Shown here in pieces: positions 1 to 8,687 of a stretch of DNA of 34,496 nt. The stretch is from positions 1-34,496 of the forward strand of contig CALKXE010000159.1 of assembly GCA_938003955.1 (NCBI GenBank), given 5' to 3'. This stretch comes from an uncultured Saprospiraceae bacterium. Lineage in GTDB: Bacteria > Bacteroidota > Bacteroidia > Chitinophagales > Saprospiraceae. The notes beneath the pieces were generated by a model, which saw only the letters and a list, made by a program, of their open reading frames with translations, was not told the origin of the DNA and did not search any database. Position 1 is the stretch's first letter. Every line of letters starts with the position of its first letter. Both the position numbers and the translations under genes were made by a program.

Positions 1-97
1 TCACCATAAAAATCCCAATATTGATAATAATCAATCGGGTGAGCATGTTCCCTGAACGAAACTCTTGTTTTATATCGTCTATTATAGAATTAAACAT
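1..97 (-). CDS. Probable second rhomboid-family protease, N-terminal fragment
   Basis: The minus strand reads 32 codons from ATG at 97 and runs off the start of the window. The visible peptide begins MFNSIIDDIKQEF and continues with MLTRLIIINIGIFMV, a charged head followed by the start of a hydrophobic segment. It begins one base after the stop of the rhomboid gene at 99-806, so the two are almost certainly co-transcribed. Tandem rhomboid genes with this kind of start are common in Bacteroidota (from memory). The catalytic residues lie outside the window, so the family assignment rests on context and the short N-terminus only. Confidence 0.55.
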   Translation of the reverse strand, partial: MFNSIIDDIKQEFRSGNMLTRLIIINIGIFMV

Positions 98-98
98 A

Positions 99-806
99 TT
101 AGCGCAAATTAGCCATTTTCCAATAATGAATCATTAAAAATCCTGTTAAAGCTCCACCTAAATGTGCAAAGTGAGCAATTCCTGGCTCTAACTGCCCAAC
201 ACCACTGACTATACCGTAACCAACCATTAGGACTCCTAGAATTGCAGCTGGTATAGGAATAGGTATAGGGAAAACCATTAATTTCCGTTTTGGAAACATC
301 GTTACAAATGCTATTACAACACCATATACAGCGCCTGATGCTCCTAACGAGCGACCATTTATTGTCAGATTAAGATCTCCTATGATTTGCGAAGAGTAAT
401 TTTGATTTCTCTTAAGTATTTCACCTCCTTCAGCGAGTACAGTTTGTAACATTGCACCATCTACTTGAGCTGCTAGTCTGTAATATTCTACAAAATCTAT
501 TGCTACATGTGCAAATGTGCCTACGATTCCAGCAATTATGTATAAAATTAGAAACCTTTTTCCTCCAAGTGATTGCTCAACAGTAGGTCCTAAGAAAAAT
601 AAGGACAACATATTGAAGAATAAATGACTAATATCAGCATGCATAAACATTGAAGTCACGATCTGGAAAGGCATGAAATCTTGCGATAGTGGGAAATGCG
701 AGTATCCTAAACTTACGTCCACCACATCTTTTAACACGAGTTGAGCTATAAACGCAATCACATTTATAATCAACAAATTCTTTACTACATCCGTCAATCT
801 ATTCAT
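99..806 (-). CDS. Rhomboid family intramembrane serine protease
   Basis: This 235-residue polytopic membrane protein would cleave transmembrane segments of substrate proteins inside the lipid bilayer. The family hallmarks are visible: the H-x-x-x-N oxyanion segment (HLFFN, residues 61-65), the GASG motif with catalytic Ser157, and the partner histidine in AHLGG (His215). Several hydrophobic segments surround them, and length is normal for bacterial rhomboids. A loop of about 45 residues with charged and polar residues (about 105-150) separates the early helices from the serine helix. The gene precedes a second rhomboid-like gene by one base. The substrate cannot be inferred. Confidence 0.9.
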   Translation of the reverse strand: MNRLTDVVKNLLIINVIAFIAQLVLKDVVDVSLGYSHFPLSQDFMPFQIVTSMFMHADISHLFFNMLSLFFLGPTVEQSLGGKRFLILYIIAGIVGTFAHVAIDFVEYYRLAAQVDGAMLQTVLAEGGEILKRNQNYSSQIIGDLNLTINGRSLGASGAVYGVVIAFVTMFPKRKLMVFPIPIPIPAAILGVLMVGYGIVSGVGQLEPGIAHFAHLGGALTGFLMIHYWKMANLR

Positions 807-965
807 TAACTACTCTTTCTATTTTTAATGATGTACAGCAAATAATGGTTTTACAACCAATTCTACTACAAAGTAACACCGAAGTTGATAAAACGATTTT
901 ACAATTGGATAATATTTTAGACAAACGTATAAATATTCTCTCTACATCACTATCTTGGCAATACA

Positions 966-1301
966 ATGACAGCAGAAGAAAGAAAACAACTGAAGAAAAA
1001 AATACAGGAACATATCTTACAAGTAAAGGCTGATATTATCGAGATAGAGAAGATGACACAGCCTGTAAAGCCAGAAAATAGCCTAGGTAGAATTAGCCGT
1101 ATGGATGCTATTAATAATAAATCAGTCGCCGAAGCTTCATTGAGAAATAAAAAGGCAAAACTAACCAAACTTAATGTTGCTGTCGTAAAGGTAGATGACG
1201 AAGGATTTGGATATTGTCAAATGTGTAAAAATCCGATTCAGCCGATGAGATTGATGTTTATGCCAGAGAGCTCACGGTGTGTAAGATGCGCTGCGCGCTA
1301 G
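966..1301 (+). CDS. TraR/DksA-type C4 zinc-finger protein
   Basis: This 111-residue protein has a charged, Lys/Glu-rich helical N-terminal half and a C-terminal four-cysteine zinc finger (Cys84, Cys87, Cys105, Cys108). That arrangement is typical of the DksA/TraR family and of short Bacteroidota homologues related to GreA/B-like coiled-coil proteins. DksA proteins bind RNA polymerase through the secondary channel and modulate initiation. The acidic tip residues of true DksA are not obvious here, so it may be a paralogue with another role. The ATG at 966 gives the normal short length. A longer overlapping frame at 845-1033 is a shadow. Confidence 0.85.
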   Translation: MTAEERKQLKKKIQEHILQVKADIIEIEKMTQPVKPENSLGRISRMDAINNKSVAEASLRNKKAKLTKLNVAVVKVDDEGFGYCQMCKNPIQPMRLMFMPESSRCVRCAAR

Positions 1302-1352
1302 TTGTCGAGTTATTGTGTTATTGAATTGATGTGTTATATGAACCAAAAAGTT

Positions 1353-1446
1353 GTCGAACGTCGAATGTCAAGCAGTTGAATGTCGAAACGTCGAGCAGTC
1401 GAATGTCGAGCAGTCGAATGTCGAAACGTCGAGCAATCAAACATCG
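1353..1446 (+). repeat. Short tandem repeats built on GTCGA words
   Basis: Variants of GTCGAATGTCGAGCA and GTCGAAACGTCGAGCA repeat about six times, with frequent single-base changes, directly before the acetyltransferase gene. The repeat happens to be open in the frame of the downstream gene and would add an SNVEQ-like extension if translation began at 1351. It is more likely untranslated spacer. Confidence 0.8.
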
Positions 1447-1464
1447 AAAAATCTAATAAAAAAT

Positions 1465-1914
1465 ATGTTGAAATTTTATTGTTTATCATTTGATGAATTG
1501 TCTAATAATCAGCTGTACGAGCTAATGCAGCTAAGGCAAGAAGTATTTATAGTAGAGCAAGATTGTCCTTATCTCGATGCTGATGATAAGGATCAAGATT
1601 CTTATCACATACTAGGGGTTGACTCTGCTGGTAAGTTACAAGCATATACTCGAATTATGCCCAGAGGTTTATCTTATGAAAAGTACTCATCAATTGGACG
1701 AGTAATTACATCAGCAGCGGTAAGAGGTAAGAAACAAGGGGTTCCTTTGATGCAATATTCTGTAGATAAGACATTACAGTATTGGCCAGACTATTCTATT
1801 AAAATATCGGCTCAGACCTATATCGTGAAGTTTTACAATAGTCTAGGATTCAAAGAAGTAGGGGAGGAATATCTGGAAGATGACCTGCCGCATATTGCTA
1901 TGATTAGGGGGTGA
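1465..1914 (+). CDS. GNAT family N-acetyltransferase, ElaA-like
   Basis: From ATG 1465 this is a 149-residue protein starting MLKFYCLSFDELSNNQLY, with LMQLRQEVFIVEQDCPYLDADDKD close behind. This is the characteristic N-terminal signature of ElaA-type acetyltransferases, which are about 150 residues long. Later segments (LGVDSAGKLQAYTRI, IGRVITSAAVRGKKQG) fit the acetyl-CoA-binding beta-4/helix-3 region. The frame stays open to 1351, but that extension translates the GTCGA repeat and has no family counterpart, so I chose the internal start. The physiological substrate of ElaA proteins is not known. Confidence 0.85.
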   Translation: MLKFYCLSFDELSNNQLYELMQLRQEVFIVEQDCPYLDADDKDQDSYHILGVDSAGKLQAYTRIMPRGLSYEKYSSIGRVITSAAVRGKKQGVPLMQYSVDKTLQYWPDYSIKISAQTYIVKFYNSLGFKEVGEEYLEDDLPHIAMIRG

Positions 1915-2152
1915 GGAGTTCCAAGAATAAAAAATAAATACTTAATTTAAAAAACAATTGGGTCAATAGATGTGATTTCCAATTTGCTGGGAATAAATTT
2001 CCATTATTAATATTCTTGCACATAATGCAACTCTAGTCGATATTTTGCGTCTTTTCACAGATTAACATTTGTTATGAACTCAAAATCTTATTATTTTGAA
2101 TCTAAATTAAACGTAGACCTCAAAATTACTTAACAACTAAAATTGGAAGACA

Positions 2153-2788
2153 ATGAAAAAACTATTACTTCTTACGATATTCAGTACAATTTCATTCTTT
2201 GCGTTTTCGCAACAAGAAACAATATTTAACAGAGCCAATAATATAAGTGGCTGGGGTGGTCCGATGTTAGAAATCTCATCTATCAATGGTGAAACTGTTG
2301 TCGATGTAGGTGGAGGTGGAGCTTTGATTATTGATAATTTCTTCTTTGGAGGGTATGGACTGGGTACTGATGCACCGAATGTCACTTTCGATTTGAAAAC
2401 ATACGATGTTAATTTTAGCCATGGAGGTCTATGGTTGGGGTTTACTGCAACTCCTAATAAAGTAGTGCATATATATTCTAGTCTTCGTTTCGGATGGGGT
2501 GAAACTTCACTACTAGAAGGTGATGGAGATAAAGAGTATTCTGATAATATGATGGTTTTAGCTCCTGAGGTTGGAGTGGAGCTCAATGTTACTTCGTGGT
2601 TTAGACTTGCATTGACGGGAGGCTACAGATTCGTAAATGGGGTCGATGAACTTCCTTTGAATAGCGGATTAACTGACGATAGCTTCACTAGTCCATTTGC
2701 CGCGATCACTTTCCGGTTCGGTGGTTTTGGAGATTGGGAAGATCATGATGATAACGATGAAGACTTCAATACTAATTTTGATTTCTAA
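2153..2788 (+). CDS. Secreted outer-membrane beta-barrel-like protein, function unknown
   Basis: This 211-residue protein has a clear Sec signal peptide (residues 1-20, MKKLLLLTIFSTISFFAFSQ). The mature part is rich in Gly, Asp and aromatic residues in alternating patterns that look like beta-strands of a small outer-membrane barrel. It contains runs such as WGGPMLEISSI, GGGALIIDNFFFGGYG and WFRLALTGGYRFV. The extreme C-terminus is strongly acidic (DHDDNDEDFNTNFDF), which is unusual for a barrel ending and could be a metal-binding or flexible tail. Monocistronic, with its own terminator. No enzymatic motif is visible. Confidence 0.55.
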   Translation: MKKLLLLTIFSTISFFAFSQQETIFNRANNISGWGGPMLEISSINGETVVDVGGGGALIIDNFFFGGYGLGTDAPNVTFDLKTYDVNFSHGGLWLGFTATPNKVVHIYSSLRFGWGETSLLEGDGDKEYSDNMMVLAPEVGVELNVTSWFRLALTGGYRFVNGVDELPLNSGLTDDSFTSPFAAITFRFGGFGDWEDHDDNDEDFNTNFDF

Positions 2789-2810
2789 TTATTAAAATAT
2801 AACTTTCGCA

Positions 2811-2848
2811 AAAGTCCGTGTTCAAATTATTTTTGGACGCGGATTTTT
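2811..2848 (+). terminator. Rho-independent terminator after the 2153-2788 gene
   Basis: AAAGTCCGTGTTCAAA pairs with TTTGGACGCGGATTTTT (one T-T and one T-C-type imperfection), with a short A/T loop and a T tract on the plus strand. It sits 20 bases after the stop codon. Confidence 0.75.
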
Positions 2849-2952
2849 AATTTTAGACGAGTTCATGGGTGTTGAAAACAATCTTTCTATCTTTGCCCGC
2901 TTAACAATGGATGATGAAAAATCATTTCAAATAAGATATCAAATTATAAATA

Positions 2953-4221
2953 ATGAATGTACTCATATTAGGATCAGGAGGAAGAGAACATGCGCTGAGT
3001 TGGAAAATAGCGGAAAGTCCACTTTTGGATAATATATATATCGCTCCAGGGAATGCAGGAACTCAAGATGTAGGACAGAATGTACCATTAGATATATTGG
3101 ATTTTGATGAAATTGCAGAATTTGCAATTAGCGAAGAAATTGATATCATTGTCGTTGGACCTGAAGCACCATTGGTGGCAGGTATTTATGACTATTTTCA
3201 AGATAGAGAAGATACAAACGGTATTAAAGTTGTAGGCCCGTCACTAGAAGGGGCAAAACTAGAAGGGAGCAAGTCTTATGGTAAAGTCTTCATGATGGAG
3301 AACGATATACCAACTGCTGCATATGGTGAGTTTACTTCAGATACGCTAGATGCCGGGATTGCACATCTTCGTGCAAATAATGGACCATATGTATTGAAGG
3401 CGGACGGTCTTGCAGCGGGTAAAGGAGTACTGATCATCGATAATTTAGAAGAGGCAGAAAGTGAGTTGAAAGAGATGTTATCTGGTAAGTTTGGAGAAGC
3501 ATCTTCTACAGTAGTTATAGAGGAGTTTTTGGATGGAATAGAATTCTCAGTTTTTGTCCTTACAGATGGTACTCGATATAAGGTACTACCAATTGCGAAG
3601 GATTACAAGAGAATTGGAGAAGGCGATACTGGTCTTAATACTGGAGGAATGGGAGCTGTGTCTCCTGTGCCGTTTGTTGATGAGTCGATGATGGAGAAAG
3701 TAGAAGAAAGAATCATAAAACCAACAATCTCTGGATTACAGAATAGAAAAATAGCATATACAGGATTTGTATTTATTGGTCTCATCGTTGTAGACGGCGA
3801 GCCAAAAGTAATAGAATACAACTGTAGAATGGGAGACCCTGAGACGGAAGTGGTTATGCCTAGAATAAAATCTGATTTCTTGCCTGTATTGGCAGCACTA
3901 GGAACAGACGAATTTGATAAGCTTCCGCTAAAACATGACTCTAGGTCATGTGCTACTATAATGTTAGTCTCTGGAGGATATCCTGAATCTTATGAAAAAG
4001 GGAAAACGATCACAGGGATAGAAAAAGTAGAGAGCAGTATTGTCTTTCATGCAGGAACCAAACAAAACGGGGACGAAGTAATGACAAATGGAGGAAGAGT
4101 AATCGCAGTCAGTTCTTTTGGAAATAATAAAGATGAAGCGATATCAACATCAATGCGCAATGTTGAGCTGATTTCTTTTGATAAAAAGAATTATAGAAAA
4201 GACATTGGTTTCGATTTGTAA
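2953..4221 (+). CDS. purD: Phosphoribosylamine-glycine ligase (GARS)
   Basis: This 422-residue protein catalyses the second committed step of purine synthesis: it joins phosphoribosylamine and glycine with ATP to give GAR. The family-specific N-terminus (MNVLILGSGGREHALSWKI) opens the protein, followed by IAPGNAGT and the ATP-grasp core (VLKADGLAAGKGV, VVIEEFLDGIEFSVFV, NTGGMGAVSPVP, VIEYNCRMGDPETEVV). The C-terminal domain ends with the HAGTK and TNGGRVIAV segments. Length is standard. It lies two bases before murF-alr, so both are probably expressed from one promoter in 2850-2950. The linkage looks incidental to function. Confidence 0.97.
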   Translation: MNVLILGSGGREHALSWKIAESPLLDNIYIAPGNAGTQDVGQNVPLDILDFDEIAEFAISEEIDIIVVGPEAPLVAGIYDYFQDREDTNGIKVVGPSLEGAKLEGSKSYGKVFMMENDIPTAAYGEFTSDTLDAGIAHLRANNGPYVLKADGLAAGKGVLIIDNLEEAESELKEMLSGKFGEASSTVVIEEFLDGIEFSVFVLTDGTRYKVLPIAKDYKRIGEGDTGLNTGGMGAVSPVPFVDESMMEKVEERIIKPTISGLQNRKIAYTGFVFIGLIVVDGEPKVIEYNCRMGDPETEVVMPRIKSDFLPVLAALGTDEFDKLPLKHDSRSCATIMLVSGGYPESYEKGKTITGIEKVESSIVFHAGTKQNGDEVMTNGGRVIAVSSFGNNKDEAISTSMRNVELISFDKKNYRKDIGFDL

Positions 4222-4223
4222 AT

Positions 4224-6683
4224 ATGAAGTATCAAATATCAGAAATAGCGAAAATTTTAGAAATCGATTCTTTTAACTTAACGTTAGAATCGAAGATTAA
4301 GGCTGTTTCTGTTGATTCTCGTCATATTACTTTCGCTCGATATACTTTATTTTTTGCACTGCCTGGGGCGATGAGTGATGGGCACACATATATCTCAGAT
4401 GCATATAATCTTGGAGTAAGAAATTTTGTGGTCGTCAATAAATCTTATGTAGATAAATTTCATGATGCTAACTACATTCTTGTAAAAGATGCACTGAAAT
4501 CACTGCAGAAATTATCCATGTTTCATAGAGCATCATTTCCTAATCTAAAGAAAATAGGAATCACGGGTAGCAATGGAAAAACCATTGTCAAAGAATGGCT
4601 CTATCAGATGCTTCACGATAAGTTTGTAATCGTAAAAAGTCCAAAAAGTTATAACTCTCAGATTGGAATGGCATTGTCACTTCTTGCGATAGAGGATTAT
4701 CACGAGATTGGGATATTCGAAGCTGGAATATCTCAGAAGGGAGAGATGATAAATCATCTTAATATGCTCCAGCCAGATATCGGATTGATTACCAATATAG
4801 GATCAGCTCACTCGGAAGGATTTAGTTCTGATCAAGAAAAGGCAGAAGAGAAAATGATCCTTTTTGAATCTGCGGATACGATTATTTATAAGACTAACTT
4901 TATAGGAATTAGTGATGCTTACAGCGCAAATCATTACGATAAAAATACTTTTACTTGGGGCACAACGGGACAGGCAGATGTAGAAGTCAACCACAATTTT
5001 CCTTCCAGTAAAGAAAGGGAAATAGGCATTGAGCATAATGGAAAGAAATATCTATTGCATTTTCATTTGATAGATTTGCCCTCGTTTGAGAATATAATGC
5101 ATTGTATCACATTGATGCTACATCTCGGCGTACCTGTTGGTGAATTGCAGGAAAGGATCAGTCGTGTATCTGGACTAACGATGAGACTGGACATGCAGGC
5201 AGGAGTACAGAATACAATTATTGTAAATGATGCGTATAGTGCTGATTTGGATGCCTACTCGTATGGTGTTGAATTTCTGAGTCAACATGCTCCTGAAAGA
5301 ATCAAACTTGCGATAATTAGTGCATTCGATCAATCGGGTATGGCAGAGCGTGACGTGTTCGAAAGCATAATCGAAAAGAGTAAAATGTGGAACTTGTCAG
5401 AGTTGATTTACATCTCAGATAATGAATTTGACATTGATACACACGGAATCAAAGTTACTTTCTATAAATCGAAAGAAGCACTACTCATGGATCTATCAAA
5501 CATCCCAATAAAGAATCGAGGGATACTGATCAAAGGAGCAAGAAAATATAAGCTAGAGGATATCAGTCGACGATTAGTAGAAAAAAGCCATAGTGCAGCG
5601 TTGAGTATTGATTTAAATGCGATCGAGCAAAATCTAAGAGTATATAAATCTTACTTGAAACCTGAAACAGGAATCATTGCTGTAGTTAAGGCTTCCGCTT
5701 ACGGAACTGGATCAGAGGAAGTAGCACGGCTATTAGAAAGAAACGGTGTCGATTATCTGGCAGTTGCATTTGCTGATGAAGGAATCACTCTTAGATTGGA
5801 CGGAATAAAAACTCCTATCATGGTGCTTAATCCTGATATCACTTCACTGTCCGATATGTTTAGATATGACCTAGAACCTGAAATATATAGTTTAGATCAG
5901 CTGAGGAGAGTAATTGATTTCAGTAAACAATCTAAGGAGATATTACCTATTCATCTCAAATTAGATACAGGAATGCATAGACTGGGATTCCAAGAAAATG
6001 ATCTAGCTGAAGTAGCTAAGTTGATTGAGAATAAGAAGATAGAGGTGAAAACGATATTCAGTCACCTAGCCAGCAGCGAAGATTCGGATGATGATGCATA
6101 TACAAAAGGACAGTTTGAGCAGTTTGATAGATTTTATAATGTGATAACGGAGTCGTTCAAGATTAAGCCAGCAAAACATATATTGAATTCTGGCGGCATA
6201 TCAAGATTTCCAGATCGACAGTATGATTATGTACGGCTAGGAATTGGGTTGTATGGCATTGATAATAACCCAGAGGTAGCGGAGACATTAATCAAAGCGC
6301 ACAAGTTATCTGCCAGTCTGATACAGATCAAAGAGCTGAAAGCTGGGCAAAGCGTGGGGTATAATCGTAAGACCATCCTAGAGAAAGATACTAAAGTCGG
6401 AATCGTAAATGTCGGCTATGCAGATGGAGTAATTAGAAACATAGGAAATCGGAACTATTCATTTTTGATCAATGGGACAGAGGCAGCAATCTTAGGTAAT
6501 GTTTGTATGGATCTTACAATCGTCGATTTGACTAATGTCCTAGATCCTATAATAGGTGATGATGCCATTGTCTTTGATGATGTTCATACTATTGAGGCGC
6601 TATCTAAAGTTGGGGGTACAATTCCATATGAAATCCTGAGTCGGATATCGAGTAGAGTGCAGCGCAAGTTTTTAAGGGAATAG
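4224..6683 (+). CDS. Bifunctional MurF (UDP-MurNAc-tripeptide:D-Ala-D-Ala ligase) and alanine racemase
   Basis: This 819-residue fusion joins two steps of the D-alanine branch of peptidoglycan synthesis. Residues 1 to about 455 are MurF-like, with the ATP-binding loop GITGSNGKT, NSQIGMALSLL, a GIFEAGISQKGEM segment and a central NDAYSADLDAY motif. From about 460 the protein is a fold-type III alanine racemase, with the PLP lysine in VVKASAYG (Lys489), LKLDTGMHRLGF, LNSGGISRFP, VRLGIGLYG and VGYNRKT near the second catalytic region. Such MurF-Alr fusions are typical of Bacteroidota. The racemase PLP motif reads KASAYG rather than the more usual KADAYGHG. Cytoplasmic, and probably co-transcribed with purD. 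Confidence 0.95.
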   Translation: MKYQISEIAKILEIDSFNLTLESKIKAVSVDSRHITFARYTLFFALPGAMSDGHTYISDAYNLGVRNFVVVNKSYVDKFHDANYILVKDALKSLQKLSMFHRASFPNLKKIGITGSNGKTIVKEWLYQMLHDKFVIVKSPKSYNSQIGMALSLLAIEDYHEIGIFEAGISQKGEMINHLNMLQPDIGLITNIGSAHSEGFSSDQEKAEEKMILFESADTIIYKTNFIGISDAYSANHYDKNTFTWGTTGQADVEVNHNFPSSKEREIGIEHNGKKYLLHFHLIDLPSFENIMHCITLMLHLGVPVGELQERISRVSGLTMRLDMQAGVQNTIIVNDAYSADLDAYSYGVEFLSQHAPERIKLAIISAFDQSGMAERDVFESIIEKSKMWNLSELIYISDNEFDIDTHGIKVTFYKSKEALLMDLSNIPIKNRGILIKGARKYKLEDISRRLVEKSHSAALSIDLNAIEQNLRVYKSYLKPETGIIAVVKASAYGTGSEEVARLLERNGVDYLAVAFADEGITLRLDGIKTPIMVLNPDITSLSDMFRYDLEPEIYSLDQLRRVIDFSKQSKEILPIHLKLDTGMHRLGFQENDLAEVAKLIENKKIEVKTIFSHLASSEDSDDDAYTKGQFEQFDRFYNVITESFKIKPAKHILNSGGISRFPDRQYDYVRLGIGLYGIDNNPEVAETLIKAHKLSASLIQIKELKAGQSVGYNRKTILEKDTKVGIVNVGYADGVIRNIGNRNYSFLINGTEAAILGNVCMDLTIVDLTNVLDPIIGDDAIVFDDVHTIEALSKVGGTIPYEILSRISSRVQRKFLRE

Positions 6684-6689
6684 GCATAG

Positions 6690-6934
6690 GATCATTGAGC
6701 TAAGTGCAACGCAGATCGGTGAGCCGACCTGCTAGGCCAATATCCCTGCTAGGCCAATATCCCAGCTAAGCCAATATCCTCGCTAAGTCAAGATTCTTGC
6801 TTGATCCAAGATCCCTGCTAAGCCAACATCTTTCAATTTATATAACATGAAACTTCCTAAATGATAATATCTTAATGGTAGTTTGGTGCTTATGAAATGC
6901 TCACCGATCTTTGCTGCGCTTCAGCTCAATGATC
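6690..6934. repeat. Inverted-repeat element, copy 1 (MITE-like)
   Basis: The left end (6690-6724) begins GATCATTGAGC and finishes GATCGGTGAGC. The right end (6899-6934) is its imperfect inverse, GCTCACCGATC to GCTCAATGATC. The arms match over about 30 of 35 bases with small gaps. The interior holds the 17-bp tandem repeats and about 65 bp of A/T-rich DNA with no ORF. A second copy of the same arms, around a different interior, lies at 17959-18122. Both copies sit in gene-free gaps. Confidence 0.75.
6729..6831 (+). repeat. Six-unit 17-bp tandem repeat
   Basis: The unit CTGCTAGGCCAATATCC occurs at 6729-6745 and 6746-6762 identically. It continues as variants (CAGCTAAGCCAATATCC, TCGCTAAGTCAAGATTC, an 18-base version and CTGCTAAGCCAACATCT) to 6831. 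It lies inside the inverted-repeat element and encodes nothing evident. Confidence 0.85.
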
Positions 6935-6998
6935 ACGGTACAGTGTTTGGCAAAGTCATGTTGCATGGAGCAATCAAATAGTTTAAAGAAATAATATT

Positions 6999-7036
6999 AG
7001 AGGTCGGATAACTCAAAGTTATCAGACCTCTTTTTC
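6999..7036 (+). terminator. Strong rho-independent terminator before fumC
   Basis: AGAGGTCGGATAACT (6999-7015 region) pairs with AGTTATCAGACCTCT across the loop CAA, with one mismatch, and is followed by TTTTTC. It probably ends the purD-murF/alr transcript after it crosses the repeat element. Confidence 0.85.
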
Positions 7037-7115
7037 GACCGCTTTTTATTACATTTGCATAATCCTAAACAACATAACTATCCTTCGATTGGATATATAA
7101 ATTAAAAAATTGATC

Positions 7116-8507
7116 ATGGCAAAGAATAATACAAGAAAGGAAAAAGATAGCATTGGTGTAATAGCAGTGCCAGCTGATAAATATTGGGCAGCGCAAACGC
7201 AGCGATCAATTGAGAATTTCAAAATCGGTGGTCAATTAATGCCAAAAGAAGTAATCGAAGGGTTTGCGATTCTAAAGAATGCAGCAGCAAAGACAAATGC
7301 AGAATTAGGAGCGTTACCTAAGGATAAAGCAAAGTTGATAGGCAAGGTGTGCAAAGAAATCTTAGCTGGTGAATTGGATGATCAATTTCCATTGGTAGTG
7401 TGGCAGACAGGTTCTGGTACGCAGTCAAACATGAATGTGAATGAAGTGATAGCCAATAGAGGGCATGTACTTACGGGGGGTAAATTAACCGATAAGTCTA
7501 AAGCACTTCACCCAAATGATGATGTAAATAAATCTCAATCTAGTAATGATACATTCCCAACGGCAATGCACATCGCTGCATACAAAGCAGTCGTAGAATG
7601 TACAATCCCAGGAATGGAAAAATTGAGAGATACGCTCAAAGCCAAGTCGAAGAAGTACATGAAGGTTGTGAAAATCGGAAGAACACACTTCATGGATGCA
7701 ACGCCTATCACATTAGGGCAAGAGCTTAGCTGTTATGTATCTCAACTTGATCATGGAATCGCAGCAATAAAGAATACACTCGCTCACTTATCAGAACTAG
7801 CCCTTGGCGGTACGGCTGTAGGAACAGGATTGAATACTCCCAAAGGATATGACAAACTAGTAGCCAAGCATATCGCTAAGTTGACAGGTCTTCCTTTTAT
7901 TACAGGAAAAAATAAATTCGAAGGATTAGCGGCGCACGATGCGATAGTGGAATCTCATGGAGCATTGAAAACAGCAGCAGTATCATTGATGAAGATCGGA
8001 AATGATATCAGGATGTTGGCTTCTGGTCCAAGATGTGGAATCGGAGAGATCATAATCCCAGCGAATGAGCCAGGCTCATCTATCATGCCTGGAAAAGTAA
8101 ATCCTACTCAATCTGAAGCGTTGACGATGGCAATGGCACAGGTAGCGGGTAATGATGTTGCAATCAACATCGGAGGTATGACAGGTCAGTTTCAGTTGAA
8201 TGTATTCAAACCGATGATGATTTTTAATTTCTTGATGTCTGCAAGATTGATCGGCGATGCATGTGTTAGTTTCAATGACAATTGTGCTGCTGGAATCGAA
8301 CCAAACCAAGAAAGAATCACCGAAAATTTGAATAATTCTCTCATGCTTGTAACTGCGTTGAACACAAAAATCGGTTATGACAAAGCATCAGAAATAGCTA
8401 AGAAAGCATATAAAGAAGGTACGACGTTGAAAGCTGCATCTTTAGCATTGAAATACTTGACCGAAAAAGAATTTGATGCTTGGGTGAGACCTGAGAAGAT
8501 GATTTAA
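7116..8507 (+). CDS. fumC: Class II fumarate hydratase
   Basis: This 463-residue TCA-cycle enzyme interconverts fumarate and malate without an iron-sulfur cluster. Fumarase/aspartase superfamily motifs are complete: [42 protein letters not shown], the [13 protein letters not shown] segment and the signature [13 protein letters not shown]. They match fumarases more closely than aspartases or argininosuccinate lyases. The frame is open from a TTG at 7110, but ATG 7116 ([11 protein letters not shown]) is the better start. Length is standard. Monocistronic, with a hairpin terminator after it. Confidence 0.96.
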   Translation: MAKNNTRKEKDSIGVIAVPADKYWAAQTQRSIENFKIGGQLMPKEVIEGFAILKNAAAKTNAELGALPKDKAKLIGKVCKEILAGELDDQFPLVVWQTGSGTQSNMNVNEVIANRGHVLTGGKLTDKSKALHPNDDVNKSQSSNDTFPTAMHIAAYKAVVECTIPGMEKLRDTLKAKSKKYMKVVKIGRTHFMDATPITLGQELSCYVSQLDHGIAAIKNTLAHLSELALGGTAVGTGLNTPKGYDKLVAKHIAKLTGLPFITGKNKFEGLAAHDAIVESHGALKTAAVSLMKIGNDIRMLASGPRCGIGEIIIPANEPGSSIMPGKVNPTQSEALTMAMAQVAGNDVAINIGGMTGQFQLNVFKPMMIFNFLMSARLIGDACVSFNDNCAAGIEPNQERITENLNNSLMLVTALNTKIGYDKASEIAKKAYKEGTTLKAASLALKYLTEKEFDAWVRPEKMI

Positions 8508-8596
8508 TAATTGCTAAATCGCTTGAATTACTAAATCGCAGAATCGCAGAATAATGTTGACTAATGTGTTTGTAGTTCAGGTAAGTCTATAACATT

Positions 8597-8641
8597 AAAG
8601 AAGAGCACTTATTTGTTTTAATTATTTGCTCTTCTTTGATT
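8597..8641. terminator. Hairpin terminator after fumC
   Basis: AAAGAAGAGCA (8597-8607) is perfectly inverted as TGCTCTTCTTT (8627-8637) around an A/T-rich 19-base loop. An A-rich start and T-rich end could act on either strand. Confidence 0.7.
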
Positions 8642-8687
8642 TTACCTTGTTTTTAATAGTTAGATTATTCTTTTTTGACTTTGCGTT

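Noticed and set aside
845..1033. 62-residue plus-strand ORF before the DksA-like gene
   Set aside because: It overlaps the genuine zinc-finger gene in another frame and has no family resemblance.
1351..1464. N-terminal extension of the acetyltransferase containing SNVEQ repeats
   Set aside because: It translates a short DNA repeat (GTCGA words) and is not part of the ElaA family; ATG 1465 gives the normal length.
6729..6831. CRISPR-like repeat in the 6.7 kb gap
   Set aside because: The units are 17-18 bp, contiguous and divergent, with no spacers; it is a simple tandem repeat inside an inverted-repeat element.
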